From Rhodopseudomonas palustris JSC-3b (GTDB lineage: Bacteria > Pseudomonadota > Alphaproteobacteria > Rhizobiales > Xanthobacteraceae): a DNA stretch of 64,000 nucleotides. The stretch covers positions 3,515,964 through 3,579,963 of the forward strand of contig KI632513.1 in assembly GCA_000504425.1 (NCBI GenBank). The letters are read 5' to 3'. This document shows positions 1 to 8,909 of the stretch, piece by piece. The position numbers were made by a program, and so were the translations under genes. The notes beneath the pieces were generated by a model. It ran no database searches and had not been told where the DNA came from. It was given only the letters and a program-made list of their open reading frames with translations. How positions within the stretch are numbered: the first letter of the stretch is position 1; each line of letters opens with the position of its first letter.

Positions 1-303
1 CAGTTGCACGAAGCCGACATCGGCCTGGCGCATCGCGCGCGCAATCACGCCGTCGAGCAGATCGACATGCGCACGCGCCGCAATCTCGGGAACCACACCG
101 CCGTAAGGCGCGTGATCCTCGATTTGCGAATGCACGATGTTGGAGAGAATCCGGCCACGACCATCGCTGCCGCGCTCGATCACGGCCGCTGCGGTTTCGT
201 CGCAAGTGGTCTCGATCCCCAACACCAGAGAGGCTGTGTCAATAGCCAAATTGAGCCCTTGCGTTTGCCGGCAGACTTGCGCTTTGCTGGCCCGGCGTAG
301 CAT
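1..303 (-). CDS. tsaD: tRNA N6-adenosine threonylcarbamoyltransferase, N-terminal part
   Basis: This is the first 101 codons of a gene that runs off the left edge. The reading frame from the ATG at 303 contains [14 protein letters not shown] followed by [16 protein letters not shown], the opening motifs of the TsaD/Kae1/Qri7 ASKHA fold. The family transfers threonylcarbamoyl from threonylcarbamoyl-AMP to A37 of ANN-decoding tRNAs together with TsaB and TsaE. About 25 residues precede the usual LGIETT start, so the true start may lie further in than 303. The gene is divergent from hemD, with 140 bp between the two starts. Identity is secure; only the start is uncertain. Confidence 0.95.
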   Translation of the reverse strand, partial: MLRRASKAQVCRQTQGLNLAIDTASLVLGIETTCDETAAAVIERGSDGRGRILSNIVHSQIEDHAPYGGVVPEIAARAHVDLLDGVIARAMRQADVGFVQL

Positions 304-443
304 TGCGGGGTCTCAGAATGCAATCGTCCGGTTGGCAATCCCCCGGCGCAGCATCGGGATCGGCAGGGCAAAACTGCCGTCCGGGTGCTAATATCCCGCG
401 TGCGTTGCGTCCTTCCTTGAAATTTTCTGTGGAGATCTGAAGA

Positions 444-1187
444 GTGGCCATGCTCGTTACACGGCCCCAGCCTGACAACGAGGCGACTGCCGCCTTGCTG
501 CGGGCGAAGGGGGTCGAGGTGCTGTTGGCGCCGATGCTGCGGTTTGAACCTGTGGCGTTCGACATCGATCCAGAGGTTGAATATGGCGGCGTCATTGTCT
601 CCAGTGCCAATGCGTTTCGAGCGATGGAAGGCAAGCCGTCACTGACGCGATTGCTGAATTTGCCGCTGTTTGCAGTTGGTTCGCATACCGCCGAAGCGGC
701 GCAGGCGTTTGGCTTCACCGATCTCGTGGTTGCAGCCGGCGATGCGATCTCGCTACGCGATACCATCATCGCCACCGTGCGCGAGCGCAACATCGATCAG
801 ACCAAGCCGCTGCTGTGGCTGGTCGGCGCCGACATGGCCCGGGATATTGCCACCGAACTACGCGGCCTCGGGTTCAATGTCGTCGCGCAGACAGTGTATA
901 AGATGGTCCCGGTCCACAGCCTGCCGGATGACGTTTGCACCGCGTTCGCAGGCAGCCGGATCGACACCGTGATGCACTATTCCGGTCGCAGCGCGCGATC
1001 GTTCCTCGATGCGGCGCGGGCTGCTGGTATCGAGATCTCGGCGCTGGCGATCGTGCATTGCTGCATTTCGGAAGCGGTGGCTTCGGTGGTGCGTGAAGCC
1101 GGTGCGACGCGGGTGATTGTCGCGCGCGCCCCCAGCGAAGCCGCGATGTTTGAAGTGCTGGACCGCGCGCTCGGCTCGCCGTCGTAA
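444..1187 (+). CDS. hemD: Uroporphyrinogen-III synthase
   Basis: The 247-residue product fits HemD, which closes hydroxymethylbilane with inversion of ring D to give uroporphyrinogen III for heme and bacteriochlorophyll. The N-terminus has the typical VTRPQPDNEATAALL, followed by a short GGVIVSSANAFRA segment and a second alpha/beta domain; length and layout match the family. A GGAG at 431-434 favours the GTG at 444, with an ATG two codons later as alternative. It is followed at 1243 by the mitofilin-like gene and then hemY, an order usual in Rhizobiales. The usual upstream partner hemC is not present here. Sequence conservation in HemD is low, so the call relies partly on context. Confidence 0.9.
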   Translation: MAMLVTRPQPDNEATAALLRAKGVEVLLAPMLRFEPVAFDIDPEVEYGGVIVSSANAFRAMEGKPSLTRLLNLPLFAVGSHTAEAAQAFGFTDLVVAAGDAISLRDTIIATVRERNIDQTKPLLWLVGADMARDIATELRGLGFNVVAQTVYKMVPVHSLPDDVCTAFAGSRIDTVMHYSGRSARSFLDAARAAGIEISALAIVHCCISEAVASVVREAGATRVIVARAPSEAAMFEVLDRALGSPS

Positions 1188-1242
1188 CAGGCGGCCCGTG
1201 CCAGCGGGGGCGGCTGCGAAAGCCAATTAGGGAAATCGAGTG

Positions 1243-2640
1243 ATGGTCGAGGGTAAGCCCGACAACAAGGATCACCTGAAGGAACACCCAGAAGCGATCG
1301 GCGAGGAGCCCGCAGGCTCGACGCCGCCCGCCCGGGAAGCCCAGTACATCGAGGAGACCGAGCAGGTCGGCCGCGATGTCGATCAGGCTGCTGATCAGGT
1401 TGATGGCGATCAGGCCAATGCAGCGGCTGCTGCGGCGGCCGACGCCGAGGCCGCGCCTTCCGAGCCGGAGCAAGCGGCGCCCGCTGTGGCCGACAAGGCC
1501 GCTGCCGAAAAGGCTGCGGAACCAGCGGCACCGCGCGGCTCATCACCGATCCTGCCCCTGCTGTCCGGCGCCGTCGGTGCCGCGCTGGTACTGGGCGGCG
1601 CCTGGTTTGCGGTCGGTCAGAACCTGCCGCTGACGCCGCAAAGCGGCGATAGCGCCGCGCTGGAAACGCTGACGGCGCGTATCGCCAGCGTCGAAGCCAA
1701 AGCCAATGCCGCGGCCTCGGCGCCCGCGGTCGCAAGCGCGGCCGCGCCGGCTGCGTCCGAGCCCGATCCGGCGCTGATCAAGCGCATCGATAATTTGGAA
1801 AAGTCGGTGACGGCGCTGCATGACGAGCTCGCCGCCACCAAGGACAAGGCCGTGCAGCTGTCGGCTGCGATCGGCAATCTGAAGACGGCCGCTCCCAGCG
1901 ATGCCGCGCCTGCCGAGCCGAGCACGGCCGAGGCCGCTGCGCCGGCGACGCCGAGCGTTCCGGCTGCCACGGCTGCCGAACTCGCCGAACTTGGCGAGCG
2001 CTTGACCAAGCTGCAGGCCGCGGTGGCCGCCTTGCCGCCGCCGCCCGCGCCGGTTGATCTCGCCCCGGTCAATGAGCGGCTCAGCAAGCTGGAAGTCGCG
2101 GTCGATAAGCCGCCGCCGGTGCTCGACGACAGCGGGCTGCGCCGCGTGGTGGCCGCCGCGCTGTTGGAAAGCGCCGTGCAGCATGGCGAGGGCTATGCCG
2201 GTCTGCTCGGCACCGCCAAGTCGCTCACGCCCGATCCGGCCGCGTTGCAGCCGCTGGAACCGTTTGCCGCTAATGGCGTGCCGAGCGCCAAGGATCTGTG
2301 CCGCGAGCTGATCGCGCTGCTGCCGAAGCTGATCCCCGGTTACGATCCGCTCGACTCCACCGCGAGCATTCTCGACCGGCTACAGGCCGGCGCCGACCGC
2401 CTGGTGCGGATTCAGCGTCCCGGTACGCCCGGCACCAAGGATCGCAGCGCGGTGCTGGCGCGCATGATCACGGCCGCGCAGCGCAACGACCTCGCCGAGG
2501 CCAAGCGTGAGCTGAGTGCGTTGGAGCCGTCCGAACGGGCGCCCGCCCAAGAGTGGCTCAATCGCGCCAATGCCCGCGACGCCGCGCTGTCTGCTTCCCG
2601 CCAGTTCGCCGCCGCCGCGATGGCTGCGCTCTCGAAATAA
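1243..2640 (+). CDS. Mitofilin-like inner membrane protein (COG4223)
   Basis: The product has about 465 residues: an acidic, Ala/Glu-rich N-terminal tail, a single transmembrane segment near residues 103-125 (LPLLSGAVGAALVLGGAWF), a coiled-coil and Ala/Pro-rich periplasmic middle part, and a helical C-terminal domain. This is the architecture of alphaproteobacterial homologues of mitochondrial Mic60/mitofilin, which are encoded in the hem cluster and are implicated in membrane curvature and envelope contacts. The codon before the ATG at 1243 is GTG (1240), another possible start; AGGGA lies about ten bases upstream. The 16-base gap to hemY suggests co-transcription. The family call is good; the precise role here is inference. 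Confidence 0.85.
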   Translation: MVEGKPDNKDHLKEHPEAIGEEPAGSTPPAREAQYIEETEQVGRDVDQAADQVDGDQANAAAAAAADAEAAPSEPEQAAPAVADKAAAEKAAEPAAPRGSSPILPLLSGAVGAALVLGGAWFAVGQNLPLTPQSGDSAALETLTARIASVEAKANAAASAPAVASAAAPAASEPDPALIKRIDNLEKSVTALHDELAATKDKAVQLSAAIGNLKTAAPSDAAPAEPSTAEAAAPATPSVPAATAAELAELGERLTKLQAAVAALPPPPAPVDLAPVNERLSKLEVAVDKPPPVLDDSGLRRVVAAALLESAVQHGEGYAGLLGTAKSLTPDPAALQPLEPFAANGVPSAKDLCRELIALLPKLIPGYDPLDSTASILDRLQAGADRLVRIQRPGTPGTKDRSAVLARMITAAQRNDLAEAKRELSALEPSERAPAQEWLNRANARDAALSASRQFAAAAMAALSK

Positions 2641-2656
2641 TCGCCATAGGATTCCG

Positions 2657-4366
2657 ATGCTTCGTATCATCCTGTTTCTTGTCGTGATCGCCGTTGCGGC
2701 CACCGGCGCCGCATGGCTCGCTGAGCAGCCCGGCAATGTCGTGCTGTCCTGGAACGGCTGGCAGGCCGAAGCGTCGGTGGCCGTGTTTTCGATGGTGGTC
2801 GGCGGCGTCCTGATTGCGGCGCTGCTCACCTGGGCGATCCTGGCCGGGCTCTGGCGCTCGCCGGGCCGGCTGCGGCGCAGCCGCCGCGAGCGGCGCCGTG
2901 AACGCGCCCGCCGCGCCATCACCCAGGGTCTGCTGGCGGTTGGGCATGGCGATGCCGCGCAGGCGCGGTCGCAGGCCAATGCCGCGCGCCGCCATGCGCC
3001 GAACGATCCGCTGGCGCTGCTGCTGCAGGCGCAGGCGGCGCAGCTCGATGGCGATCGCGAGGGCGCCAAGCGCGCGTTCCTGGCGATGGCCAATCGCGAC
3101 GACACCAAGTCGCTCGGCCTGCGCGGGCTGTTCATCGAAGCACAGCGTGCCGAAGACCCCTACGCCGCGCTGACCATTGCTGAAGAAGCGCTGCGGCTGT
3201 CGCCGGGCTCGCATTGGGCCGCGCACGCCGTGCTCGGTTTCCGCTGCGCGCGCAGCGACTGGTCGGGCGCGCTCGACATTCTCGAAAACAATCTGGCGTC
3301 CGGTCTGATCGACAAGAAGACCTATCGCCGGCAGCGCGGCGTGCTGCTGACCGCGCGCGCGATCGAATGCGCCGATTCCGATGTCAGCCTGTCGCGCGAC
3401 AGCGCGCTGGAAGCGATCAAGCTGGCGCCGACGCTAGTGCCGGCCGCGGTGCTGGCCGCCAAATATATGAGCGAGGCGCATCAGCTGCGCCGCGCGCTCA
3501 AGATCATCGAGACCGCCTGGAGCGCGCAGCCCCATCCCGATCTCGCCGAGGCCTATGCCCATATCCGCTCCGGCGACAGCGCCAATGCCCGGCTGTCGCG
3601 CATCGAAACGCTGGCGGCCAAGGCGCCCGGCCATATCGAAAGCGCGCTGGCGATCGCCCGCGCCGCGATCGACGCCTCTGAGTTCACCCGCGCCCGCAAT
3701 GCGCTCGCGCCCTATGTCGATGCGCCGACCCAGCGCGTCGCCATGCTGATGGCCGAGATCGAACATTCCGATCGCAATGACAGCCGCGCAGCGCGCGCCT
3801 GGACCTTGCGCGCGGTGCGTGCGCTGCGCGATCCGGCCTGGACGGCGGATGGCTGCGTGTCCGATCGCTGGCGGCCGGTGTCCCCGGTCACCGGGCGGCT
3901 CGACGCCTTTGTCTGGACCACGCCGCTCGCCGAGCTGCCGTCCGACCGCGGCATGGTGCTGGAAAGCGATCTGTTCGACGAGACCCTGATCGAGCCGCCG
4001 AGCGACGACGAGGCCGAAACCGTGGTCGCCGAGCCGGTCGCCGCCGAGCCGGAAAAGCCCAAGCCGGCCGCGCCCAAGGCCAAGGCGGCCAATGCCGCGG
4101 TCGAAGTCGTGATGGAACCGGCTGACACCCGCCCGGTGTCGACCCCGACCTCAACGGCCAGCGCGACCGCTTCCGCGACCCCGGCCGCCGCCAGCAGCGA
4201 TAGCGCGCTGCCGCTGTTTCACCGCCGCCAGACCGCCGCGCCGGTGATCCCGATCGTGCGTGCCCCGGATGATCCAGGGGTCGATGAGGACGGCAACGAG
4301 TTCGACAACAAATCGTCCTCGCAGGGCAGCAGCTGGCGCGGTTACCTGCCGCGTCGCGACGGCTAG
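2657..4366 (+). CDS. hemY: HemY-family TPR membrane protein
   Basis: The 569-residue product starts MLRIILFLVVIAVAATGAAW and has two N-terminal membrane helices (about 1-20 and 38-62), a basic arginine-rich linker, and a long helical TPR-like domain, as in proteobacterial HemY (HemY_N plus TPR). HemY is not the oxygen-dependent protoporphyrinogen oxidase of Bacillus despite the shared name; it is a heme-pathway-linked membrane protein of uncertain biochemistry. The C-terminal 120 residues are low-complexity (Ala, Pro, Ser, Thr). The start at 2657 is chosen because it exposes the membrane anchor. It closes the hemD-mitofilin-hemY gene group. Confidence 0.88.
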   Translation: MLRIILFLVVIAVAATGAAWLAEQPGNVVLSWNGWQAEASVAVFSMVVGGVLIAALLTWAILAGLWRSPGRLRRSRRERRRERARRAITQGLLAVGHGDAAQARSQANAARRHAPNDPLALLLQAQAAQLDGDREGAKRAFLAMANRDDTKSLGLRGLFIEAQRAEDPYAALTIAEEALRLSPGSHWAAHAVLGFRCARSDWSGALDILENNLASGLIDKKTYRRQRGVLLTARAIECADSDVSLSRDSALEAIKLAPTLVPAAVLAAKYMSEAHQLRRALKIIETAWSAQPHPDLAEAYAHIRSGDSANARLSRIETLAAKAPGHIESALAIARAAIDASEFTRARNALAPYVDAPTQRVAMLMAEIEHSDRNDSRAARAWTLRAVRALRDPAWTADGCVSDRWRPVSPVTGRLDAFVWTTPLAELPSDRGMVLESDLFDETLIEPPSDDEAETVVAEPVAAEPEKPKPAAPKAKAANAAVEVVMEPADTRPVSTPTSTASATASATPAAASSDSALPLFHRRQTAAPVIPIVRAPDDPGVDEDGNEFDNKSSSQGSSWRGYLPRRDG

Positions 4367-4375
4367 GCCAAGCTG

Positions 4376-4452
4376 GGTGGGGCGCAAAGCCCCCCCACCC
4401 GACCGGCCTAAAGGCCGGCCACCCTCCCCACCGCTGCGCGGGGGGAGGGAGA
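4376..4452. repeat. GC-rich palindromic intergenic element
   Basis: Directly after hemY lies a block with a GGCCGGCC-type palindrome (centre near 4410) flanked by C- and G-rich runs that resemble CCCTCCCC/GGGGAGGG arms. Similar blocks occur after recF (55421-55559) and at the right edge of the window (63908-63996). No reading frame of gene quality crosses it. It could form a strong hairpin in the hemY transcript and act as a terminator or RNA-stabilising element. Confidence 0.5.
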
Positions 4453-4497
4453 GTGCACGGGTTCCGGGCCAGACTGAGCCCCCGTTCCACCGATGAC

Positions 4498-4613
4498 CGT
4501 CATGCCCGCGCTTGTCGCGGGTATCCACGTCTTGAAAACGCTGCAAGATCAAAGGCGTGGGTGGCCGGGACGAGCCCGGCCAAGACGTGCGGAGTGGTTG
4601 GTATTAATCGCCG
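4498..4613 (-). repeat. Dispersed palindromic repeat, copy 1 of 5
   Basis: The block contains, in order, CATGCCCGCGCTTGTCGCGGG, ATCCACGTCTTGA, CAAGATCAAAGGCGTGGGTGG, CCGGGACGAGCCCGGCC and a GGTTGGTATTAATC end. It is the reverse complement of the copies at 18589-18730, 23834-23970, 31205-31351 and 49088-49206. Internal arms pair (CCCGCGC/GCGCGGG-like, CCGGGAC/GCCCGG, ACGTCTT/AAGACGT in other copies), so the single strand folds into several hairpins. It is non-coding and intergenic. Confidence 0.8.
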
Positions 4614-4778
4614 AGCCGGCGTGCGGGCCGGCGTTTGACAGCACTTAACCAACAATTGCGTTGCGGGTCGGCCACAAGCTGAACCGTTAACATCGTGTGC
4701 TACGGTCCGCGCCCGCATCACGGACGCATCGCCAGACCCCGCGCCAAAGCCTGGGCCGGCGCAGCAGGTAGCACATTG

Positions 4779-5858
4779 ATGATCGAGATCAGCCAGCAGG
4801 AATCGTTCGATTTCCTCAGTGAGGACTATGCCGAACTGTTCGCGCGTTCCGACGCGACCGCGTTTCAGCATCCGATCTGGCTCGACCGGCTGCATAAGGT
4901 GCTGGTGCCGGCGCGCGGCGCCGAAGCGGTGACGCTGCTCGGCCGTTATTGCGGCCGGCTGGTGTTTGCCATGCCGCTGATCCGGCGCCGGTTTGGGCCG
5001 TTGTCACTCTATGACGCCGCCGATCTTGGCGTGTCCGACTACAACGCCCCGGTGATCGACCGCACGCTGCTCGCTGCGCTGGAGCGCGACGAGGCGCTGC
5101 GTAACCAGTTGCGCCATGCGCTGCCGCGCTGGGCGCTGACCCGGCTTCGCAAGGTGCGGCCGGAGCAGATCGCGCTGGTGAACAGCCTTGGCGCCAGCCG
5201 CGCCACCTTCATGGAACTGAACGCCCATGAGGTCGCGCTGTCGGCGCCGTTTGGCGAATGGCGCAGCCGCGCGCTCGATCCGGCATTCAGCCATTTCCTG
5301 GACAAGAAGCGCCGGCTGCTCGCCAAGAAGGGCGAGATCACGCTGACGGCGCTGCAGGACCCGGCCGAGATGGAAGCGGCGCTCGCCACCATGGTCGAGT
5401 TCCGCGCCAAGCGCTGGCCCAATGACGCGCTCAAGGAGCCGGCCAATTTCGCGTTCTATCTCGACGTGGCGCGCGCCGGGCAGGCCTGCGGTTTCTCCTG
5501 CATGTACCGCATGGATGCGATCGGCGCGCCGGGCGCGGTGATGTTCGGGCTGCGCCATCGCGGCCGGTTCTTGTTCGTGCTGCTCGCCTTCGATTTTGAG
5601 CGGCTGCGCAACTACTCGATTGGCCTGCTGTTCATCGAAAGCGTGATCGAACAGTGCATCGCCCGCGGCGACACGGTGTTCGATCTCACGGTTGGCGACG
5701 AAGCCTATAAGGACAAATTCGCGACCCATGCCGTGCCGATGCAGGCGTGCTGGGCCGGCCCGACGCCGATGCCGGCGTTGTGCGATCTGGCGTTCGCGAG
5801 GTTCCTCAAGCTGCGCGCGCGGCTGCAGCCGCCGCAGCGTCCGGTGACCGCGTCCTGA
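4779..5858 (+). CDS. BioF2/FemAB-like GNAT acyltransferase
   Basis: A soluble product of about 359 residues resembling the BioF2-like acetyltransferase domain (Acetyltransf_6, formerly CelD-like). The central part LDKKRRLLAKKGEITLTAL and the segment around KRWPNDALKEP, then a late FDLTVGDEAYKDKFA motif, are characteristic of this family, where the last motif (F-D-L-x-x-G-D-E-x-Y-K) closes the GNAT fold. Related genes often sit in polysaccharide or capsule loci, which agrees with the O-antigen-ligase-like gene 160 bp downstream. The ATG at 4779 is chosen; an upstream in-frame extension to 4695 lacks conservation signals. The substrate cannot be told from sequence. Confidence 0.75.
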   Translation: MIEISQQESFDFLSEDYAELFARSDATAFQHPIWLDRLHKVLVPARGAEAVTLLGRYCGRLVFAMPLIRRRFGPLSLYDAADLGVSDYNAPVIDRTLLAALERDEALRNQLRHALPRWALTRLRKVRPEQIALVNSLGASRATFMELNAHEVALSAPFGEWRSRALDPAFSHFLDKKRRLLAKKGEITLTALQDPAEMEAALATMVEFRAKRWPNDALKEPANFAFYLDVARAGQACGFSCMYRMDAIGAPGAVMFGLRHRGRFLFVLLAFDFERLRNYSIGLLFIESVIEQCIARGDTVFDLTVGDEAYKDKFATHAVPMQACWAGPTPMPALCDLAFARFLKLRARLQPPQRPVTAS

Positions 5859-6019
5859 ACGAGCGCGACCAGCCTACGGCTGATCCGATGGTTAACGGTT
5901 TCTTGCGACTTGTGCGCTAGCTGGTGCAGGCGCGGCATTGGCTATTTCGGCCGTCGCAATACGCCTCAAACCAGATCGCGGCCAAGCCGCCGATCACCGA
6001 TCATCCCGGGCGCAGCACC

Positions 6020-7678
6020 ATGTCTGTCGAAGCGATGGCACAGCCAACAGCGACTGCGGTAGCTGCGCCGCTGCCCGCTGCTGCGCCGTTCGGCTCGATC
6101 GTTTTGCCGCTTCTGATCGCGCTGGCGCTCGCCATGTTCGGGCCGGTACTCAATGTCGTCAGCCCGCTGCTCGGCCTTGCGGTGCAGACCTTGCTGGCTC
6201 TGGCGATCGCGATCGCGCTGCCGAGCTATGGGCCGGTGGTCGCGATCGTGGTGCTGCTGTTTCAGAACGTGTTCGTCTCGATCTGCTCGCCGCTATACGC
6301 CAGCGATCCCTCGCAGCTCGAATTTATCAAAGGCTACAATTTCCTGAGCTGCGTGCTGCTCTGGCTGGTCAATTTCGTGAGCTATCTGCCGCGCCGCCGC
6401 CAATGTCACCCGCTGCTGCGGCGCTGGATGCTGGCCAGCACCGTGGTGCTGGTGGCGATCGGCTTCTATCTGATGATCGGCGTGTTGCAGGACCCGAAGG
6501 CCGCCGCGATCTATCTGCGCAACATCGTGCTGCCGTTCCTGCTGTTCCAGCTCGCGCTGTTGACCGCGAGCCGTTACCGGCTGCGCGTCACGCCGTTGCT
6601 GGTGACCATTGCGGTGGTGTTCATCGGCTGCGGCTTCTTTGAATTTGCGTTCCGCGAGACCTGGCTCGCGCTCACCAATGGCCGCACCTATTGGTATCTC
6701 GACGGTCTCAAGGCGATGGACGCCGGGGTCTGGGAAAAGCAGATGCGCGCCACCGGCTCGGTGATGGTCGATCTGCTCGACCGTTTCCGGGTGTCGTTCT
6801 TCAACACCCCGCTGCTGGAGCCGCTCGGCCTGACCACCGTGCTGCGTCTGTTCGGCCCCAATATCAGCGCGGTCAGCTTTGCCTATGGCGTCGGCTTCTT
6901 TGTGCTGTTTCTGACCGCGACCGGCCGCTATCTGCTGGCGCTGGCCGGTTTTGCGCTGCTGATCCTGTGCAGCGTCAAGGGCGCGCTGCTGATGGTGCTG
7001 TTCGTGCTGGTGGCGCAGGCCGCGACCCGGCTGATCGGCCCGGTGCTGACGCTGGCGCTGTTGCTGATGATGCTGGTGGTCTATGCCGCGGTGGTGATCG
7101 TCAGCGGCCTGAAGATGGGCGACTATCATGTGATCGGCCTGATGGGCGGCGTGAACGGCTTTTTGCAGCAGCCGTTCGGTCGCGGTCTTGGCGTCGGCGG
7201 CAATCTTGGCGGCGACTTCAATTCGATCGACTGGGAAGCGGCCCAGCATCTTGGCGCGGTGCAGGGCGCGTTTGAGAGCGCGGTCGGCGTGCTGCTCTAT
7301 CAGATGGGCGCGGCCGCGCTGCTGCCGCTCGGCTTCTGCCTGGCGCTGGCGCTGGCGATCTGGAAGCTCTACGCCCGGTCGGGCCTGCGCGCTCAGGGCA
7401 TGGCGGCGTTCGGTATCCTGATCATATTGGTCAACGGCCTGTTCCAGGAGGAGGCGCTGTTTTCGCCGCCGGCGCTCGGGCTGATGCTGTGCATGGCGGG
7501 CCTGGTGCTGGGCCATGCCATCCGCGATGCCACCTGCGATCTGGGCGCTGCCGCCACCGGGCCACAAATCGCCGCCGCCGGGCGCGATCAGCACTTTGAC
7601 GACAGCAACCTTTCCCGCTATGAAGCGGCCGTTCAAATGCGCTCTGCCGTGGCGGAACCGCCCGGCAGGCCGCTGTAA
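6020..7678 (+). CDS. Polytopic membrane protein, O-antigen ligase/Wzy-like
   Basis: The 552-residue product has about ten to twelve hydrophobic segments and a long loop (about residues 215-290) between membrane blocks. A loop with GRGLGVGGNLGG near residue 390 and the overall layout resemble Wzy polymerases and WaaL ligases of surface polysaccharides, where a periplasmic loop holds the active site. The ATG at 6020 starts a short polar tail before the first helix near residue 20. It lies downstream of a BioF2-like acyltransferase in the same direction, supporting a role in exopolysaccharide or lipopolysaccharide. Sequence similarity alone is weak, so a general O-antigen-ligase-like name is safest. 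Confidence 0.6.
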   Translation: MSVEAMAQPTATAVAAPLPAAAPFGSIVLPLLIALALAMFGPVLNVVSPLLGLAVQTLLALAIAIALPSYGPVVAIVVLLFQNVFVSICSPLYASDPSQLEFIKGYNFLSCVLLWLVNFVSYLPRRRQCHPLLRRWMLASTVVLVAIGFYLMIGVLQDPKAAAIYLRNIVLPFLLFQLALLTASRYRLRVTPLLVTIAVVFIGCGFFEFAFRETWLALTNGRTYWYLDGLKAMDAGVWEKQMRATGSVMVDLLDRFRVSFFNTPLLEPLGLTTVLRLFGPNISAVSFAYGVGFFVLFLTATGRYLLALAGFALLILCSVKGALLMVLFVLVAQAATRLIGPVLTLALLLMMLVVYAAVVIVSGLKMGDYHVIGLMGGVNGFLQQPFGRGLGVGGNLGGDFNSIDWEAAQHLGAVQGAFESAVGVLLYQMGAAALLPLGFCLALALAIWKLYARSGLRAQGMAAFGILIILVNGLFQEEALFSPPALGLMLCMAGLVLGHAIRDATCDLGAAATGPQIAAAGRDQHFDDSNLSRYEAAVQMRSAVAEPPGRPL

Positions 7679-7707
7679 TCTTAGCAATCGGGCTCGCTGC
7701 TTGATTC

Positions 7708-7783
7708 GCCGCAATAGCTCAGCCGGTAGAGCACATCATTCGTAATGATGGGGTCGGGGGTTCGAATCCCTCTTGCGGCACCA
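7708..7783 (+). tRNA. tRNA-Thr (anticodon CGT)
   Basis: The 76-nt sequence folds as a complete cloverleaf: acceptor arms GCCGCAA and TTGCGGC, D-arm GCTC...GAGC, anticodon stem CATCA/TGATG with loop TTCGTAA (anticodon CGT, decoding ACG), T-loop GGTTCGAATCC, discriminator A and an encoded CCA end. It stands alone between the O-antigen-ligase-like gene and a small secreted protein gene. Confidence 0.96.
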
Positions 7784-7871
7784 TTTCCTGGCTTCTCCGT
7801 TGGTTGGTCCACGGACGCCTGCCGCTCGCGAGCCAGCGGCACAACCCCTTATCCGACACGAGGTTGATGCG

Positions 7872-8093
7872 ATGCTGCGAACCCTTCTGCTCACGCCGGC
7901 GCTGCTGCTGGCGGCCACCACCGCCTTTGCGCAGCACTCCGCGCGTACCGACCCCGGCTGCGGCCGCGATGCCTCGCGGTTCTGCCGTGCGGTGCTCGAC
8001 CAGGGTGACATGGCGGTGCTGGCCTGCCTGCAACAGAACCGCGCCAAGCTCAGCAAGACCTGCGCGAAGGTGCTGACCGACAACGGCCGCTGA
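7872..8093 (+). CDS. Small secreted cysteine-rich repeat protein
   Basis: A 73-residue product with an N-terminal signal peptide (LLLTPALLLAATTAFAQ, cleavage likely after AFA). The mature part has the pattern CGRDASRFCRAV...VLACLQQNRAKLSKTC, that is four regularly spaced Cys, matching one unit of the Cys-rich repeat (GLG1-type) found in many short periplasmic proteins of Bradyrhizobium relatives. Function is unknown; two disulfides in the periplasm are likely. The upstream extension of the frame runs into the tRNA, so the ATG at 7872 is chosen. Confidence 0.75.
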   Translation: MLRTLLLTPALLLAATTAFAQHSARTDPGCGRDASRFCRAVLDQGDMAVLACLQQNRAKLSKTCAKVLTDNGR

Positions 8094-8272
8094 ACGCCTG
8101 GCGGACGCGCGCCGCGCGGCTGGCGGGAACCGGGTTTTTCCGACAACGTTGTCGCCGGAGCGGCTGCGACGACGCTGCTGTTGTTCGCCCCGACCCGCCT
8201 GCTTAAGTGTTTCCTCGGATGCTCGGACCTGGCGGCACGCCCGGCCTTGAGCGCAACGCCGGAGAAGTCGCG

Positions 8273-8776
8273 ATGCTCAGCCGATTGCGCCAGTTCATTG
8301 AAGACGTGATTGCTCCCGCTTCGCCGCGGCCTGAATTGTCGTTCGACGACAATGGCTACCGGCTGGCTGCGGCCGCGCTGCTGATTCACGTGATCTCGCT
8401 CGACGGCGAACCGTCGGCGGTGGAGCGCCGCAAGCTGCAGCTGTTGCTGGAAGACCGTTTCAATCTCGATGCCGAGGCTGCCAGCAAGCTGATGGCGCTC
8501 GCGGCCCGCGCCGAAAGCGATGCGGTTGACCTCTATCAGTTCACCAGCGTGCTGATGCGCACCGTCAATGAAGAAGGCCGGCTGCGCATCATCGAGATGA
8601 TGTGGGAAGTGGTCTATGCCGACGGCAATGTCACCGAGTTCGAGGAGAACGTGGTGTGGCGCGCCGCCGATCTGCTCGCGGTATCGGCACGCGACCGCAT
8701 CAATTTGAAGCGGCGTGCGGCGTTTGATCTGCAGCGCGGTACTCTACGCGAACCGATCGACGACGCGACCGGCTGA
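8273..8776 (+). CDS. TerB-family (tellurite resistance-like) protein
   Basis: The 167-residue, all-helical soluble product contains AAALLIHVISLDGEPSAVER followed later by IIEMMWEVVYADGNVTEFEE. These two acidic helix-loop repeats (L-D-G-E and A-D-G-x-x-x-x-x-E) are the metal-binding signature of the TerB/COG4103 family. The ATG at 8273 has GGAG nine bases upstream. Members are often annotated as tellurite-resistance proteins, but no ter operon is present here, so a direct role in tellurite resistance should not be assumed. Confidence 0.85.
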   Translation: MLSRLRQFIEDVIAPASPRPELSFDDNGYRLAAAALLIHVISLDGEPSAVERRKLQLLLEDRFNLDAEAASKLMALAARAESDAVDLYQFTSVLMRTVNEEGRLRIIEMMWEVVYADGNVTEFEENVVWRAADLLAVSARDRINLKRRAAFDLQRGTLREPIDDATG

Positions 8777-8909
8777 TGGCGGCCCTGCGGGGCTGCCTTG
8801 ATGTCGCGCGGTACGGGAAAACGGGCGCGTTGCACGGCTCTTGCATTGCACCTTCGGCCTGTGGTGATCTGCGCATCACCAATCGTCGCCATCGCAAAGA
8901 GTACCAGCA

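Noticed and set aside
317..391. Remnant of hemC before hemD
   Set aside because: Short frames over this interval (for example one with SIGIGRAKLPSGC) show only a vague likeness to HemC's start and could be chance; not enough for a pseudogene call.
8207..8272. Longer start for the TerB-like gene
   Set aside because: The upstream in-frame ATG lacks a Shine-Dalgarno, whereas GGAG lies nine bases before 8273 and the protein then begins at the normal place.
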